Positions 14,001 to 24,185 of a DNA stretch of 64,000 nt are shown one piece after another. This DNA is from Spirometra erinaceieuropaei. Taxonomy: Eukaryota; Platyhelminthes; Cestoda; Diphyllobothriidea; Diphyllobothriidae. A program made the position numbers and the translations under genes. Each line of letters starts with the position of its first letter. Position 1 is the first letter of the stretch. The stretch lies in NCBI GenBank assembly GCA_902702965.1, contig CACRXP010000089.1, positions 469,809-533,808 of the forward strand. Reading direction: 5' to 3'. Below the pieces are notes generated by a model. That model worked only from the letters and a program-made list of their open reading frames with translations, searched no databases and was not told the origin of the DNA.

Positions 14001-17000
14001 TTATCTCCAGCCTTTTGGTTGTTTTTTATACTTTACTGCTTTCACCAATTAATCATTTGACCTGCTTCATAAGCTTCGTCTCATATAACGTTCAAACTCA
14101 GTTAGCACCATTATCTTGATGAAAACGGTAATTGATCGGATCAAACAGTTTGAAAGTTAATTTTGTCCGATTACATGAAAACGGTCCCGATATAATCTGC
14201 ATTATATTGACAACCAGACGTGTTTGTTAAATCGAATTTATTTTCCTGCTTTCTCTTCTATCGTTCTCTCTTTGAATTTCTATTGGCCTTTGAAAATGCT
14301 TTCAATAGCCAGACCAAACGTCCGAATTTAAATCATGCTCACTTCGGCTGATGCAATTTTGCATGGGTACATAGGCTCTAAATCAAGCAGCAAGGATGAA
14401 CGACTCCAAAATTATGTTTAGATATCCAATGAAGTGCGTCAAATAAACTCTAGACATGCTTTAACAGTGATTGGTTGTCGTTCTTTGCTACGGGAGAGAT
14501 TTTTAAAGATTCATCAAAATCGTCTTAACCCTACTTATATCCTTTTTACCAAGACCTTATCCTTTGAGTTTAGGGCCTTTCGCCTAACGACACGGCAGTT
14601 TATTTGCTGTCAACCGTCACCCTTAACTTTTCCCTTTAAACTCTTACCTCCCTGCAGCCGTTTCCATCCTGAGCTGTTTCATCTTCAGTGTTCTCTGGAT
14701 AGCATCTGCTGCGTGTCAATTTTACCCCGAACTCCACTACTTTACCGAGTCCGAGCTTCAGAGCGGTAAATACAAGGTCTCGATGTGTGGTCGCGTTCTC
14801 CTCTTCTGTGCAAGATTTGTGCATATCTCCATTCGCCTCATCACTTTCGTCTTCTTTGTTTCGCTCTTCAAATATATCATCTTTGCTGTTCTGGGTCTCC
14901 ACTGTGGCATCTACTTCATATCTCTTCTCATATATCGTGGTACGGGTGCCGTACTGAAAGCTGGCTACCGTCCTGATCCCAAGTTGCCAACACCGCTTGA
15001 TGAGCGTCTAAAGGTAAGGAACCAATGTTTGGCATTGAAATGTTGCCTCACTGTATTTTTTATTTTTAGCAGGGTTGAAATGTTGAATGTCCTCTGCGTA
15101 AAACCATCGGTCAGACGACCTGCAGGGTTTTTTTGTTTTAGCTGACTGCGTATTAAACGTAGAAAGTATTTCGTGATTCCTTTTAGCGGTGAATGCCCAC
15201 TCAGACCTTTGCTGCTCTGAAAAGGCACAGTGCGCACGTTGCATGCGAGGGACAGCACAAGTACCCCGTCCGAGTTTGTCTTAGGTCATCTTACTACTGA
15301 AAAAAGTCTGACTTTCGGAGAGGGCGTTAGGTCAATGCTGCTCAGTCTCCCACCTTATATTCCAATTGAACTGCAGACTATCACTATCAAGACATTGGTT
15401 ATATTTTTTTAACCACCGTTGTCTAACTATTGTATCAGGACCTTTGTTTCTCCTCTTTGCGCAAGCCTCTTTAGTGGTCTCCTAAGAGATGGGGGTTGCC
15501 GTCTGCCTTGTCTAAAACGAGAGATTTCACCGTCTTCCCAGCCGTGTCGCGCACCTAAGCAACGATTGCAAAATGTCATTGTATTATTCACGAATGTGAG
15601 GTGTTACGGTCTCTCAGCGGGCCGCAAAATGCTGAGCTAAACTGTCGTGATACAGTAGCCACCACCCTCATCAAGGTACTATCGACAGCACCAGCAAGTT
15701 TTGCTCACACAGCCGGCAGGCGGAGGCGCGACAGTAGTCCCCAGGCCCAAGGCGTTGACACCGCTCTTTTACTACACATCTGGGACTACCGCAAGAACGA
15801 CCAAGCACACGCCCCCTTCTCCCTCACCTTTGGACCGTCAGATGGTGAGGCCAGATGATATCCGTCAAAGCAGCTGGGGAACTTTGTAAACCGATAAGAC
15901 TCTGTCAGGACACATTTGTGATTCCTCTCGGTTTTCAGTTATTCGTTGCCGCCTTATTTCTAAAGGTGTACGACTAGTTCCCAAGATGCGTCGCAAGGAG
16001 CAGCCAGCGCGCTCACGTCATTGGCCAATAAGAACGTAGTGTTTTTTTGTATGTGACTAGCACCAGTTGGTTAAACCAGATTATCCTTGAAGAGAGGCAT
16101 ATAAGCATATATCTGTTCACACTGCCTTTTCGACTAAAATCTGTGTTTTGGCCATTTCAACAGAGTTTAAGTGTTTTTTCAGCTTTTTTTTATTCGGACG
16201 GGCCATCCGTTATTACTATGCGAACCAGTGATCCTTCTCCACCGCATAAGTGGTCAAACCTTATAGGTATGCAGGCTGTTATTTTCAATTGGGGATTCTG
16301 AGGTTGAGTCCGTGGAAACTTCATTCTTTCTCTTTGTTGCATTGTAGACAAAGGGTGTGTTCAAACACCTTTTTTCGGATTTGATGTACACTTATGCCAG
16401 TGTTTTTGAGTTCTTCAATGGCGGCGCTGGCAAAACACGCATTCGTTCCATTGTTTACTACTTCGCTTACTACCTCGAAAACGCCGGCATGATTGGCGCC
16501 TGGTACTCAAAATTTCCTTTCACTGCTTCGTGGTATTATCTGCCCCTTTTATTGGTGGTCGTGACCGTCCAGTGGGCTGGCGGCATTTTCCTACAATCAT
16601 ACTTCTTCTACTTCTCCTCGTCTCCTCGTGGTACCTCGCTCTGTGGCCTTTGCTGTCCAGAGGAACTGAGATCGAACTCAGCGAGAGCTCGTTATCGGCT
16701 TGCTTTGGCAGACGAACACCTACGCAGCAAGATGCAGACCAATATTGAGCCGGTCACAGGTCCACCTCGCGATCCCAGCCTCCTAGTGGCTTCACCAATG
16801 CGCCTGCCGCTAGATTATACGAGTCAAGTAAACGTGCCAAAAGCAGCCTCACTCTACGCCTCGGCTGCAACGCGGCATACGAGTTCGGCGGTTGGTGGCA
16901 GTCGGATGTCTGATGCCACCAGCGGCGGCAATCCGATGCGCCCGTCCACTGCGCACAGTAAACAATCCGCCTCCGTACGGGCTTCCAGTGATTCTTTTAC

Positions 17001-17280
17001 GGCGGTCACGGATATTCCGCCGGGACAGTTATCGTCGGAGCCGCTACCTCGGACTAGGGGACGGCGCCGTCCTGACCGTTCGCGTCGCCTGGAACCAATC
17101 AACGATGAGGACTACAGAGCAGTTGAGGGGACGGCCGCACCGTCGCGAGCGACGAATCATGATCCTCGAGGAGACCGCAAGTGGATCGATTACATCCCGT
17201 CGTATAATGGATACGATGTGCGCGGTGAAGGCCTTTCATCAGAGGAGGATTTGCGTGGATGGGACAGCGAGGACGTTTAA
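7908..17280 (+). CDS. XK-related (XKR) family membrane protein, 5' end missing
   Basis: Four exons join cleanly: 7908-8059, 11586-11786, 14658-15013 and 16348-17280 (TAA). All have AG acceptors and GT donors, and the phases match at each join: G|TA, G|CC, then phase 0. Together they give about 546 residues. The order of motifs fits the XK/XKR family: an RYLE-type segment, then the conserved patch with [10 protein letters not shown], then several hydrophobic helices, then YYLEN, WYYLP and a final helix. XKR proteins are multi-pass plasma-membrane proteins, and some vertebrate members (XKR4, 8, 9) act as phospholipid scramblases after caspase cleavage. Whether this one scrambles lipids is not shown. 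The tail of about 220 residues is Ser/Arg-rich and ends in SEDV. The first exon, expected to carry the first two membrane segments, was not found. An RTE-like element sits antisense in the first visible intron. Confidence 0.8.
8060..8329. other. XKR intron, 5' part, no feature
   Basis: This is intronic sequence between XKR exon A and the tail of the antisense retroelement. Nothing was recognised. Confidence 0.4.
8330..9267 (-). mobile_element. 3' tail of an RTE-like element, antisense in the XKR intron
   Basis: This non-coding stretch follows the zinc-finger end of the element read on the minus strand. It is homologous by eye to 34690-35620 and, inverted, to about 43900-44740. Shared landmarks are 'gatgtccaccgtgtgc' (8370) against 'gatgtcgaccgtgtgc' (34759), 'ccgcacctagg' (8650 and 34918), and 'actgggctgactgcg' (8780 and 35470). 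Three copies with a common boundary support a defined 3' UTR and element end. Confidence 0.6.
9268..10855 (-). mobile_element. 5'-truncated RTE-like retrotransposon: RT C-terminus plus C2H2 zinc fingers
   Basis: On the minus strand, 10855-10386 reads as the thumb and connection part of a non-LTR reverse transcriptase, with landmarks [30 protein letters not shown] and RWSGH. 10354-9959 continues with a Lys/Arg-rich linker (YKANR, KREVHK). From about 9770 to 9268 there are four C2H2-type fingers, for example [21 protein letters not shown]. The reading frame is broken at several places, the catalytic palm is absent, and one finger has lost a ligand. Diphyllobothriid tapeworm elements with this finger tail are known to me, so this is a decayed copy. 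It is antisense to XKR. Confidence 0.75.
10890..10996 (-). repeat. tRNA-like sequence, probably a SINE head or tRNA pseudogene
   Basis: The minus strand starts GCCTCGTAGCTCAGGTGG, an A-box-like segment, and carries GGGTTCGAATACC as a B-box-like segment about 50 nt later. It ends in a partial acceptor complement (AAGGC). The acceptor and T stems contain mismatches, so a working tRNA is unlikely. Homologous sequences lie at about 62470-62570 and, less closely, 47855-47935. It directly follows the truncated end of the RTE-like element. Confidence 0.5.
10997..11585. other. XKR intron, 3' part, no feature
   Basis: Open frames on both strands here (for example 11052-11390) show no family resemblance. 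A pyrimidine-rich tract ending in CCCCCAG (to 11585) is the acceptor of XKR exon B. Confidence 0.5.
11586..11786 (+). CDS. XKR exon B with the conserved family patch
   Basis: The exon runs from the polypyrimidine acceptor CCCCCAG to donor CTG|GTAAGA. The peptide includes [11 protein letters not shown] and then [19 protein letters not shown], which matches the XK family block normally reading FLES.PQL.LQLY. It ends in phase 1 (G), which joins CC of exon C to give Ala. Length and phase fit the family. Confidence 0.78.
11787..14657. other. XKR intron of about 2.9 kb, no recognised element
   Basis: Several chance-length open frames occur (12178-12438, 12327-12737, 13566-13970, 13850-14119). None shows a domain I can name. 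The end, about 14615-14657, is pyrimidine-rich and finishes CCCTGCAG, the acceptor of exon C. Confidence 0.45.
14658..15013 (+). CDS. XKR exon C, transmembrane core
   Basis: The exon starts with CC completing Ala and then reads VSILSCFIF, a membrane helix. A polar stretch follows ([13 protein letters not shown]), then two long hydrophobic helices through [14 protein letters not shown] and [14 protein letters not shown], and it ends DERLK before the donor AAG|GTAAGG. The frame is open from 14627. Helix order and the short loop agree with XKR proteins. Confidence 0.8.
15014..16347. other. XKR intron of about 1.3 kb
   Basis: No recognised feature. Short open frames at 15230-15412 and 15601-15889 are not supported. 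The acceptor is TGTTGCATTGTAG ending at 16347. Confidence 0.5.
16348..17280 (+). CDS. XKR exon D, last helices and cytoplasmic tail
   Basis: Starts in phase 0 with [12 protein letters not shown]. Three membrane segments follow: about residues 6-23 of the exon ([16 protein letters not shown]), 31-52 ([16 protein letters not shown]) and 63-90 ([11 protein letters not shown]). The FNG, YYLEN and WYYLP spacing is typical of XKR proteins. After CCPEE the tail is hydrophilic, Ser/Arg/Pro-rich and about 210 residues long, with an acidic end (SSEEDLRG, then SEDV and TAA). The final EDV has the form of a class III PDZ ligand, which is only a suggestion. Confidence 0.82.
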   Translation, partial: TKGVFKHLFSDLMYTYASVFEFFNGGAGKTRIRSIVYYFAYYLENAGMIGAWYSKFPFTASWYYLPLLLVVVTVQWAGGIFLQSYFFYFSSSPRGTSLCGLCCPEELRSNSARARYRLALADEHLRSKMQTNIEPVTGPPRDPSLLVASPMRLPLDYTSQVNVPKAASLYASAATRHTSSAVGGSRMSDATSGGNPMRPSTAHSKQSASVRASSDSFTAVTDIPPGQLSSEPLPRTRGRRRPDRSRRLEPINDEDYRAVEGTAAPSRATNHDPRGDRKWIDYIPSYNGYDVRGEGLSSEEDLRGWDSEDV

Positions 17281-17525
17281 GCCACTATCATTCGAACACA
17301 AGCCCTCTTGACGCACTTAACATTTGAAGTAGTTTACTTGCATGTTATACGCTATTTCCTATTTAACATTACATTCAGTCTTTTGTTACTTTTTCGGCGC
17401 CATTTCAAGTAAAACTTCTCCACGGCTGTGATTTTATCCACTTTTGTAGCCTCTGTATTTTTCTCGCACCTTACCTTTTTAAATTTCCACAAAGTGCTTG
17501 ATATCGTTACCTTATTTTGTCTGCG

Positions 17526-17531
17526 AATAAA
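17526..17531 (+). promoter_or_regulatory. Candidate polyadenylation signal of XKR
   Basis: AATAAA lies about 246 nt after the XKR stop, with a T-rich stretch about 40 nt downstream (17572-17588). This is consistent with a short 3' UTR. It is a six-base motif, so it could be chance. Confidence 0.4.
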
Positions 17532-17770
17532 GTATGATAGAAATTCCCTGCCTTTCAGTGGCTTACTTAAACGTTTTTTTTGTTTGTCAGGACCCTTGAC
17601 AGCACGACCTATTTCCGTTTGCGGTAAGATCGCAGTTGGTAGCCAGACATATGTTGATACTGTCGACGTACTTACTTGTTATCAGTGGGTGTGCTTACCT
17701 TGTCTAGGTTACTTGTTATCAGTAGTTGTGCTTCTACTGAGTTAGGCAGGTCGCCCGTTTCGGTCAGGTT

Positions 17771-18365
17771 GTTGGGTTTAATGAGGGTTAGGGTTAGGCG
17801 TAGGTTAAGTTTTAGGATTAAGGTTTGCGTTTTAGTTTCAGGTTTCTGTATTAGGGTTGGGGTTTACGATTGTGGTTTGGCTTTAGGGTTGGGGTTCGGC
17901 CTTAAGGTTATGGTTTTCTGGGTTAGGGTTAGAACATTTGGCTTCCGTTTTAGGGTTGAGGTTAGGATTAGGGTTCCGGTTTATGGTTTCCGATTTTCGG
18001 GTTAGGGTAAGGACTTAAGGTTAGGGTTGGGGTTATAGTTCACGATTGAGTTTCAGTATTACGTTTGCGGTTAGGTTTTAGAGTTAGGACCATGTTTAAA
18101 GGCTACGGTTAGGTTCAAGATTTCGTTTAGGGTTCGGGTTAGCGTTGGGTTTTAGGATTTCGGTTACGTTCCGGTTTTGGGGCTTAGGATTAGGTTTTAG
18201 GATTACGGTCAGGGTTGAATTTTGGGGCTAAGCTTAGGGTTACGTTTAAGGTTACAAGTCCGCATTCCTGTCAGGGTTTGCGGTTAAACTTAGGGCTTTA
18301 GGGTTAGGTTTTAGTTTTAAGTTCGCGGTTAGGTTGGAGGTTAGGGTTAGCGGTAGGCTTTAGAC
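17771..18365 (+). repeat. Degenerate telomere-like tract, G-rich strand on +
   Basis: About 600 bp is dominated by variants of TTAGGG (GGGTTAGGGTTAGG near 17788, GGTTAGGGTT repeatedly), mixed with GGTTTAGG, GGTTACGG and similar. Exact hexamer runs are only two or three units. TTAGGG is the usual flatworm telomere unit, so this looks like an old interstitial telomeric sequence or a subtelomere-derived repeat. Ordinary sequence follows on both sides, so it is not a chromosome end. Confidence 0.8.
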
Positions 18366-20279
18366 AGGTCACCTCGCCGTCCGCTTCCCCATTCCTGGCT
18401 ACCAACTACGATCCAACCCCATTTGCCAGTCGTGGAGGTCAGGAATGTGGCTACGTCTTATGTGGCTGAGGAACATTTGCCCAGCCCTTGGGAGCAGTTT
18501 GTCAGCATCCCTTTCCAGTACTTCACCATGTTCTCTGCAAACCTTTCGTAGACAATCTTGGCCGATTGTGGCGATTCGCGTGTCCTTCCTAGTGCTATTT
18601 GTAGCAGCAGCATGTTTAGAACTTGTGTCTTTTTTGCCTGGAATCTTTCGCCATCTGTCAGACGGTCTGTTTCCTCATGGCTACTTACCACACAAAGATT
18701 AGGCAGTGAGAGCGACCTCTTGCGACTCCCGTGGGTGCACGTGTTCAGAATTTAAGGCTCCATTGCTTTGGTGTATACTCTTTCCAGATACAGTGTTTCG
18801 GCCTTTCTTGAACTAAATTGCTTCCTGTAATCACGCAAGCGATGGGGCGTCTACTCCTGGTTGTCTGCAATTCTTATAGAGGGAAGATCAACAGCCTGTG
18901 GGAAGACTTCCAGTTGACGCTGTACGATTTGGGTATCCCTATCACTCGGCTGCTTATCCACAGTCCCCTTTCATGAGACTGATTTAAGATCCTGACTTAT
19001 TTTTTTTTATCTTCGCGGTCCCCTTGGAGGTCTCAGCACGTGCTAGTCTTCCCAACCCCGAATCCTTCTACCTTTCGTGGATATCGGACCGCTCAAAATC
19101 CCAGTGGACTGGTCACTGTTCTTCAGCTGAGTGGTTGTCAACGCTAAATGCCCTACCATACTCACCTCCCAACTCAGTTCACAATTTCGGTGTTTCCTTT
19201 ATTACCGCACTCGGCAAGGGCGAGGCTGTTTGTTTGAGTGGCCGTTTCCTTCTCCTAGTAATTTGTGTTTTCCTTGAGCCGGCGATTTTCTGAAACAGTA
19301 AGGTACGGCAAGTCGGGAATTCCTTGTCCTCTTTTTCGCGTGCTTGAGCCTTCTATTAGTGGGTGGTTGTTAGTTAAATCTGTCAATTTCAATACGATCC
19401 CTTGACTGCTACTTCTTCAATTCGCTCAAATTTATCATACTTTAGCAACAGTGCAATGAGATCTATGCAGAGATTCGCGTTAGACTCCAACAATGCTGCA
19501 TTTACCCCGGAATCGCTTTAATTACGTCGCACAGAACAATTCGAATAATCGGTGTTTGGCAGTAAGTCCTGTGCAGTCGGATAGGACCCACCGGGATATT
19601 TTGTGTCGCGTGGCATCTCGGCCACACTTTGAGCCGCTTCTGGCGTTTTGCATTTGTTAGGTCCTGCTGGTCCACAGTAAATTGGCAGTGTTCTGCATGG
19701 AGTTTTTTGTGTTTTTTCCTGGCCAAGTCCGACTTATCCGCTAGTCAAGGGGTTAATGCACCCAATATTATGTGGAGGTTGCCTGAGGCGGCGGTGGCCG
19801 ACGGACCTAACTGCTCACCCCGTGAGTTAGTGGTCGGGGGATCGTGCACTTCTACATTCTCTACGTCACTGAGGTCAGCGCCCAATAATCTCCAGAAGTT
19901 GTTAAAATCCTTATAGCAGTATTCAGAGGACGAGTTAGCGAGCATATGTATTCTTTTGATAAATTTTCCTCAGGCCATTACAGGTATATGGGAACGGGGT
20001 ACAGTAAGACATGTCTGTGATTAGGAAATCAATCAAAGTTTCAAAAACGCGGGCGAGGCGTGGGCGGAATGGCGTCGGGAGTTGTATGTGATCAGTCGAC
20101 CTCCAGCCACGGTAAACTCGGAACCTCTACAAGGTCCTTCTGCACGCATCTGATCGGTTTTCACAATCTGATTGCGGCTGCTTCCGCTGTTGCCAGTAGA
20201 CGTTGGTTCAGTAGCTTAGGAAAGTTCGTGAGACAGCCTGATCACGTCGTCTTCCTATAAGTTCATTCGTACCGTCTTC
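18366..20279. other. No recognised gene or element
   Basis: Short open frames on both strands (for example 19024-19293, 19629-19916) show no known domain. No clear repeats were found. Confidence 0.4.
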
Positions 20280-21250
20280 TTGAAAAGGGACTTGAAGAAA
20301 CAAAAATTTTCTTTACGGCTGTCAGTGTGGTGGGTTTTGTCGGTCTTTTGATAATATTCTTTACAATAAACCTGTCAGAGTACGTGTTTTTGCAAAGCAT
20401 GTCCTGGATTTTTTAAGCTCCCCCTCAATGCTGTCTGCAGAGAAAATTTTCCTAGTTTTTCTCCCAAAAGCGGGCTCGATTTCGTTTTGTTGGAGGGGTG
20501 TGGAACTGCCGAAGTTCCTGTATTGTCCAGACGAGGTTTTCTTCTGAGGGACGCACCTTCGGACGCTATTGATAGGGCTCCTGTTTAGAAATACATATAA
20601 GAAAGGGAGCGAACCGGCCGTTTCCATCTCCAGTGTGGATTAAATCGACGGACGTGCCTGATCTATAGCATTTGAAAGGGCATTTACGTCGGTTTCTGCG
20701 GTGGCAATTGCAAAAATGTCATCAAAGTAGCGACCGCCATGTCTAAGCTTATCAATTTAATCGCCTAGCTGGAAACTCCACAAAAGGTTATCAGTCGCAG
20801 GACAGCCACAATCAAAACAAGGTCCAGGAAGTTTAGATATCTGAGAGACTTCAGACAACTGGAATTTAAATAAATGCTTCGAGAAAATGATGCGGCCAAA
20901 GTCTAACTTTTAGAGGGTGACTCGGTCTTTGTAGAAGTTGTTCTAGGTGCATCGTTTGAAAAATGCTCGGCTTTTCCGGGTTCACAAGCAAGAACCTAGG
21001 AGTGGTCAATGTCCGCTTTCTGTGAAAATCCTGTAAAATTCTGAGAATGATAATACTGCTGAGTCGAATCCAATTCCGAACCCCAGCCAGCTGCAAGTGT
21101 TCTGCAGGCTGAAATCTCGAAGAATGTAAATCTCTCGAGGACGGAAATGTGAAACCGAATCCGAAATGCGCTTGGGGTTACCAAACAACGAGTCGTTTAC
21201 TTCCTCGATATCATTAAGGTCACAAATAAGGTTCCTCAACTTTCGCAATA
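20280..21250 (-). mobile_element. Decayed Penelope-like element, reverse transcriptase part
   Basis: On the minus strand a catalytic-type motif YFDDIFA lies near 20730-20705. It is followed by SLPFLYVFLNRSP and SVRRCV (about 20610-20550) and then TSSGQYRNFGS (about 20540-20505), with RTRKIFSADSIEGEL at 20460-20415. In PLE reverse transcriptases the same order is YVDDIF, LPFLDV, YRK.T.TGQYLNF and then a Leu-rich end. The frame has several breaks and stops. Upstream minus-strand sequence to about 21250 probably belongs to it but is poorly preserved. Confidence 0.6.
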
Positions 21251-23997
21251 TGTACGGATCGCAATTTATACTTTACGAGGAGCATTAATAGATGGACAGA
21301 TACGACGCTATATGAACAGACTCCTCACGGTATCAAGACGCCTCGTAATTGTTAACTTTTTAAAATCGAAAGGCTCCTTTTATTCGTATAGAAAATTTAA
21401 AATATGCATAACTTCTTAGGAACTTCGTATATCAATAGTTATTTTAGTCTAAGCATTTAAGAAAAAAAGTATGCTTAGGTTTTTGGGGGCCTTTTAACAT
21501 GAAAATCACATGTGGTTCGAAGGGAGATCATTTAGGGAATGTGGATTTTTCAGTAGGCCAGGGAGACGCGCAGCCTAAATCCAACATCTTAATTGGGCTG
21601 AAATACCATGAGACCGCGCTGCATAATTGTCAGTATTGCAACACCATCTAAGGACTCCTTCCCAACCGATGTCACATGTCGGAATATCAACTACCGTTTA
21701 ATGAGTTATTTCACCTACTGTAAGTATGGGAATATAAGTATATGTTGGTAGGGTTGCAATATTATTAGACGTAGAAAATCAACCACTAGATAGTTGCTTT
21801 ATCATTGTTTGCTTTTTACTACGTCATAGTCATCGTGCACTTTGTACAATCTTTCCAGAATTAAATTTTAAAAATGCCAATTTTATTTCTATACTCTGTC
21901 GAAACTTGCTTGTTCTCAAGATTAACTAGTGTGTACTGTGTAAGTTCGCGATTCCCATAGCGAGCAGTCATCCTTCGAGGCCTCCCGCTGTCCTCTACTG
22001 ACCGGGTCAAAAGATGTAGCGAAATCAAAGAAACGTAACTATTTACCGTTTTTTAAAGATGTGTTTATCCAACAATTTATCCGGCATACACAACTCCTAT
22101 CAGGGCGAAAAATGACCCCGTATGCTGAAGACAGTTTAGTGGGGCACTTGTTTTGACGTCTAGCAGACTGGTGCCTCTAGTTGCGGCATCCTGTCTTGTA
22201 CCCCTTCGCGAAAAAGAAAGTAAAACAGAATTGCTCTAGTCGCGTGAGATAGGGTCTCTGCGCATCATTCGTTAATGTATTTTCTCGAATTAATTGAAAA
22301 TAGCATCAGGGAAGAACTTATGGACTTCAGCTGACAGTCTGTTTTTGGTTTCAGCCCCAACCAGCCTATTTTCTTCACGACCACTAAGGAATCAGCCGTC
22401 ATCACTAAATCAGCCACCGATGGCTGGATACGGCGTCAGTGCTCGTTTTCCTAAACTTCGTTACTTTTTTGTGAAGGTGATCGTAGAACTCTTCTTCGCT
22501 ATCATCGTAGCTGAGCTTACGAGCATATTCGTCTTTCTGTGCGCAATTGTGCTAATTAACTGCGCGCGGGCGATGCAAGTCGGAGCAGGTTTTGTCGACT
22601 TTTTTACCATTATCTGAGCGATAGGGTTGCCATGTGTGGGGGGTTACCAAGTAACAAACGTAATACGCATTCTGGTTGCGCTTTTTCCGAACTCAGGTAG
22701 CAACATATCCGACAGACATGGGGTGTCAATGTCGTAGGTAGAGATGAAGCACATTATTCAAGATAGTGGGCCTGAGTATTTGATTGTGTGCATGATTTAA
22801 AGGCCATGAATGTCCTCTTTTACTTGCAGAATGTCAGCCAGCACACGTGGTGTCCGCCAGAATTGCCCATTTTCATCTTGGAAAACTGGGATTGGCTGCT
22901 TCAACCAATGTTGCCAATACTTCAAATACTTGTATGGATATGCGGATGTGTTCAACCGCCTAGCTGGAATGCAAACATCTAACTTTATACCCCATTTAAG
23001 AACTTCATTCCGCAAAAACAACACGTAACCAAAGAGCACAGTTCTCATATAAGTAAAAAGTGCATAATTAATCTTAAAAAAATGCGAACTTTCATCTTCG
23101 TAGATACGTGGTGCGAACGACTAAGCGTGATAAATTATAAACAGTGGGATGTACCCATTCCAAGGGCAGGTAGATCGATGCAGCAAGTTAGCCTACAAAC
23201 TTGATAGAAGCGTGCAGACAGCTAAGGCGTCAGTGACAGCAATAATTTAATCTGAAAAACTGTCAACATTTGTTGATGCTAGTCACGGTAGGTGGTGCGC
23301 ATGTGCGAACCTCAGCCAAGGCCGTATGTGAATTAGTGCAGCCGACGTCTATCTATCGCCATGCCGGAGCTACGTTATATTCGATGAGTATATTCGACCG
23401 ACAAGGGCAGGTAAGTCAGTCAAGGACATTCTAAATTACATAGGTACCCCTATCGTTTCTGGAAGTGACGTTAAATGGCGATGAAAGACCTGTTTATATC
23501 TTGAAAACATGAGCGGACAGTCGGTCACGAGTCGTACAAACGGGAAAATCAGGTACGGAAATAATAACCTTGGCTTGGTCAAAGTTGATCACCTCGTCCT
23601 AGTCACTGAGATGAATTTATTATTAATAAATCCATTAGTTGGGCACAGTGAGTAGGCTATCCAGAAAACGAAGATAACAGTATCCCAACAGTTGCAAAGT
23701 AATAAATAAGAACAAAGTTTTCAACAGGTGAAAGTGACGAGTGATCAAAAAACGCGGTATGCGGACAGGTTTTAAAGTGCTGAAGTGATTGGTCGAACAT
23801 TTTCATGCGAGCCGTGACGGCTTCTGGGTTTATTCTTCAGGTTAAATTTTGAGGAATTATGTTTGTGTAATACTTCCAATCACGGACAGACCCGGAAGAT
23901 ATCATTAAGAAAGTCGGTCAGTTGAGAAAGTTGGTCATGTTGGAAGTTATTATATAATTGCTCGCGTTGACAGTTTCACGCAGCCTACCCACAATGA
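21251..23997. other. No recognised gene or element
   Basis: The open frame at 22294-22617 (+, 107 residues) has a hydrophobic stretch (FFVKVIVELFFAIIVAEL) but no family match that I can see, and its base composition is ordinary. The minus-strand frame 23048-22797 is likewise unrecognised. No repeat is evident. Confidence 0.35.
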
Positions 23998-24185
23998 AGT
24001 TAGTTATTGCGTATAGTCAGGTAGCTAGCCGGTTAGTTAGTATAGTTAGATAGTTTGTACAGTTAAGTGGTTAGTTAGTTCGGTAGTCGGTTACTCAGGT
24101 AGTTAGTTATTCGGTTGCTTAGTCAGTTAGTTGGTTAGGTAGTAAGTTACTAAGTAAGTTGGTTGGTTAGTTAGTTAGTATTGTT
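23998..24185 (+). repeat. Degenerate TTAG-type tetranucleotide tract
   Basis: Repeated GTTAGTTA, AGTTAG and GGTAGTTAG units run for about 190 bp with many substitutions, framed by ordinary sequence. It is a decayed simple-sequence tract, distinct from the TTAGGG-like tract at 17.8 kb in unit length. Confidence 0.7.

Noticed and set aside
13566..14119. Possible gene inside XKR intron ([16 protein letters not shown] looked faintly like a TRAPPC2-type segment)
   Set aside because: Only a few residues resemble that family, the rest does not, and no exon chain joins it.
17771..18365. Chromosome end (true telomere)
   Set aside because: Repeats are degenerate and ordinary sequence, including genes and elements, continues on both sides.
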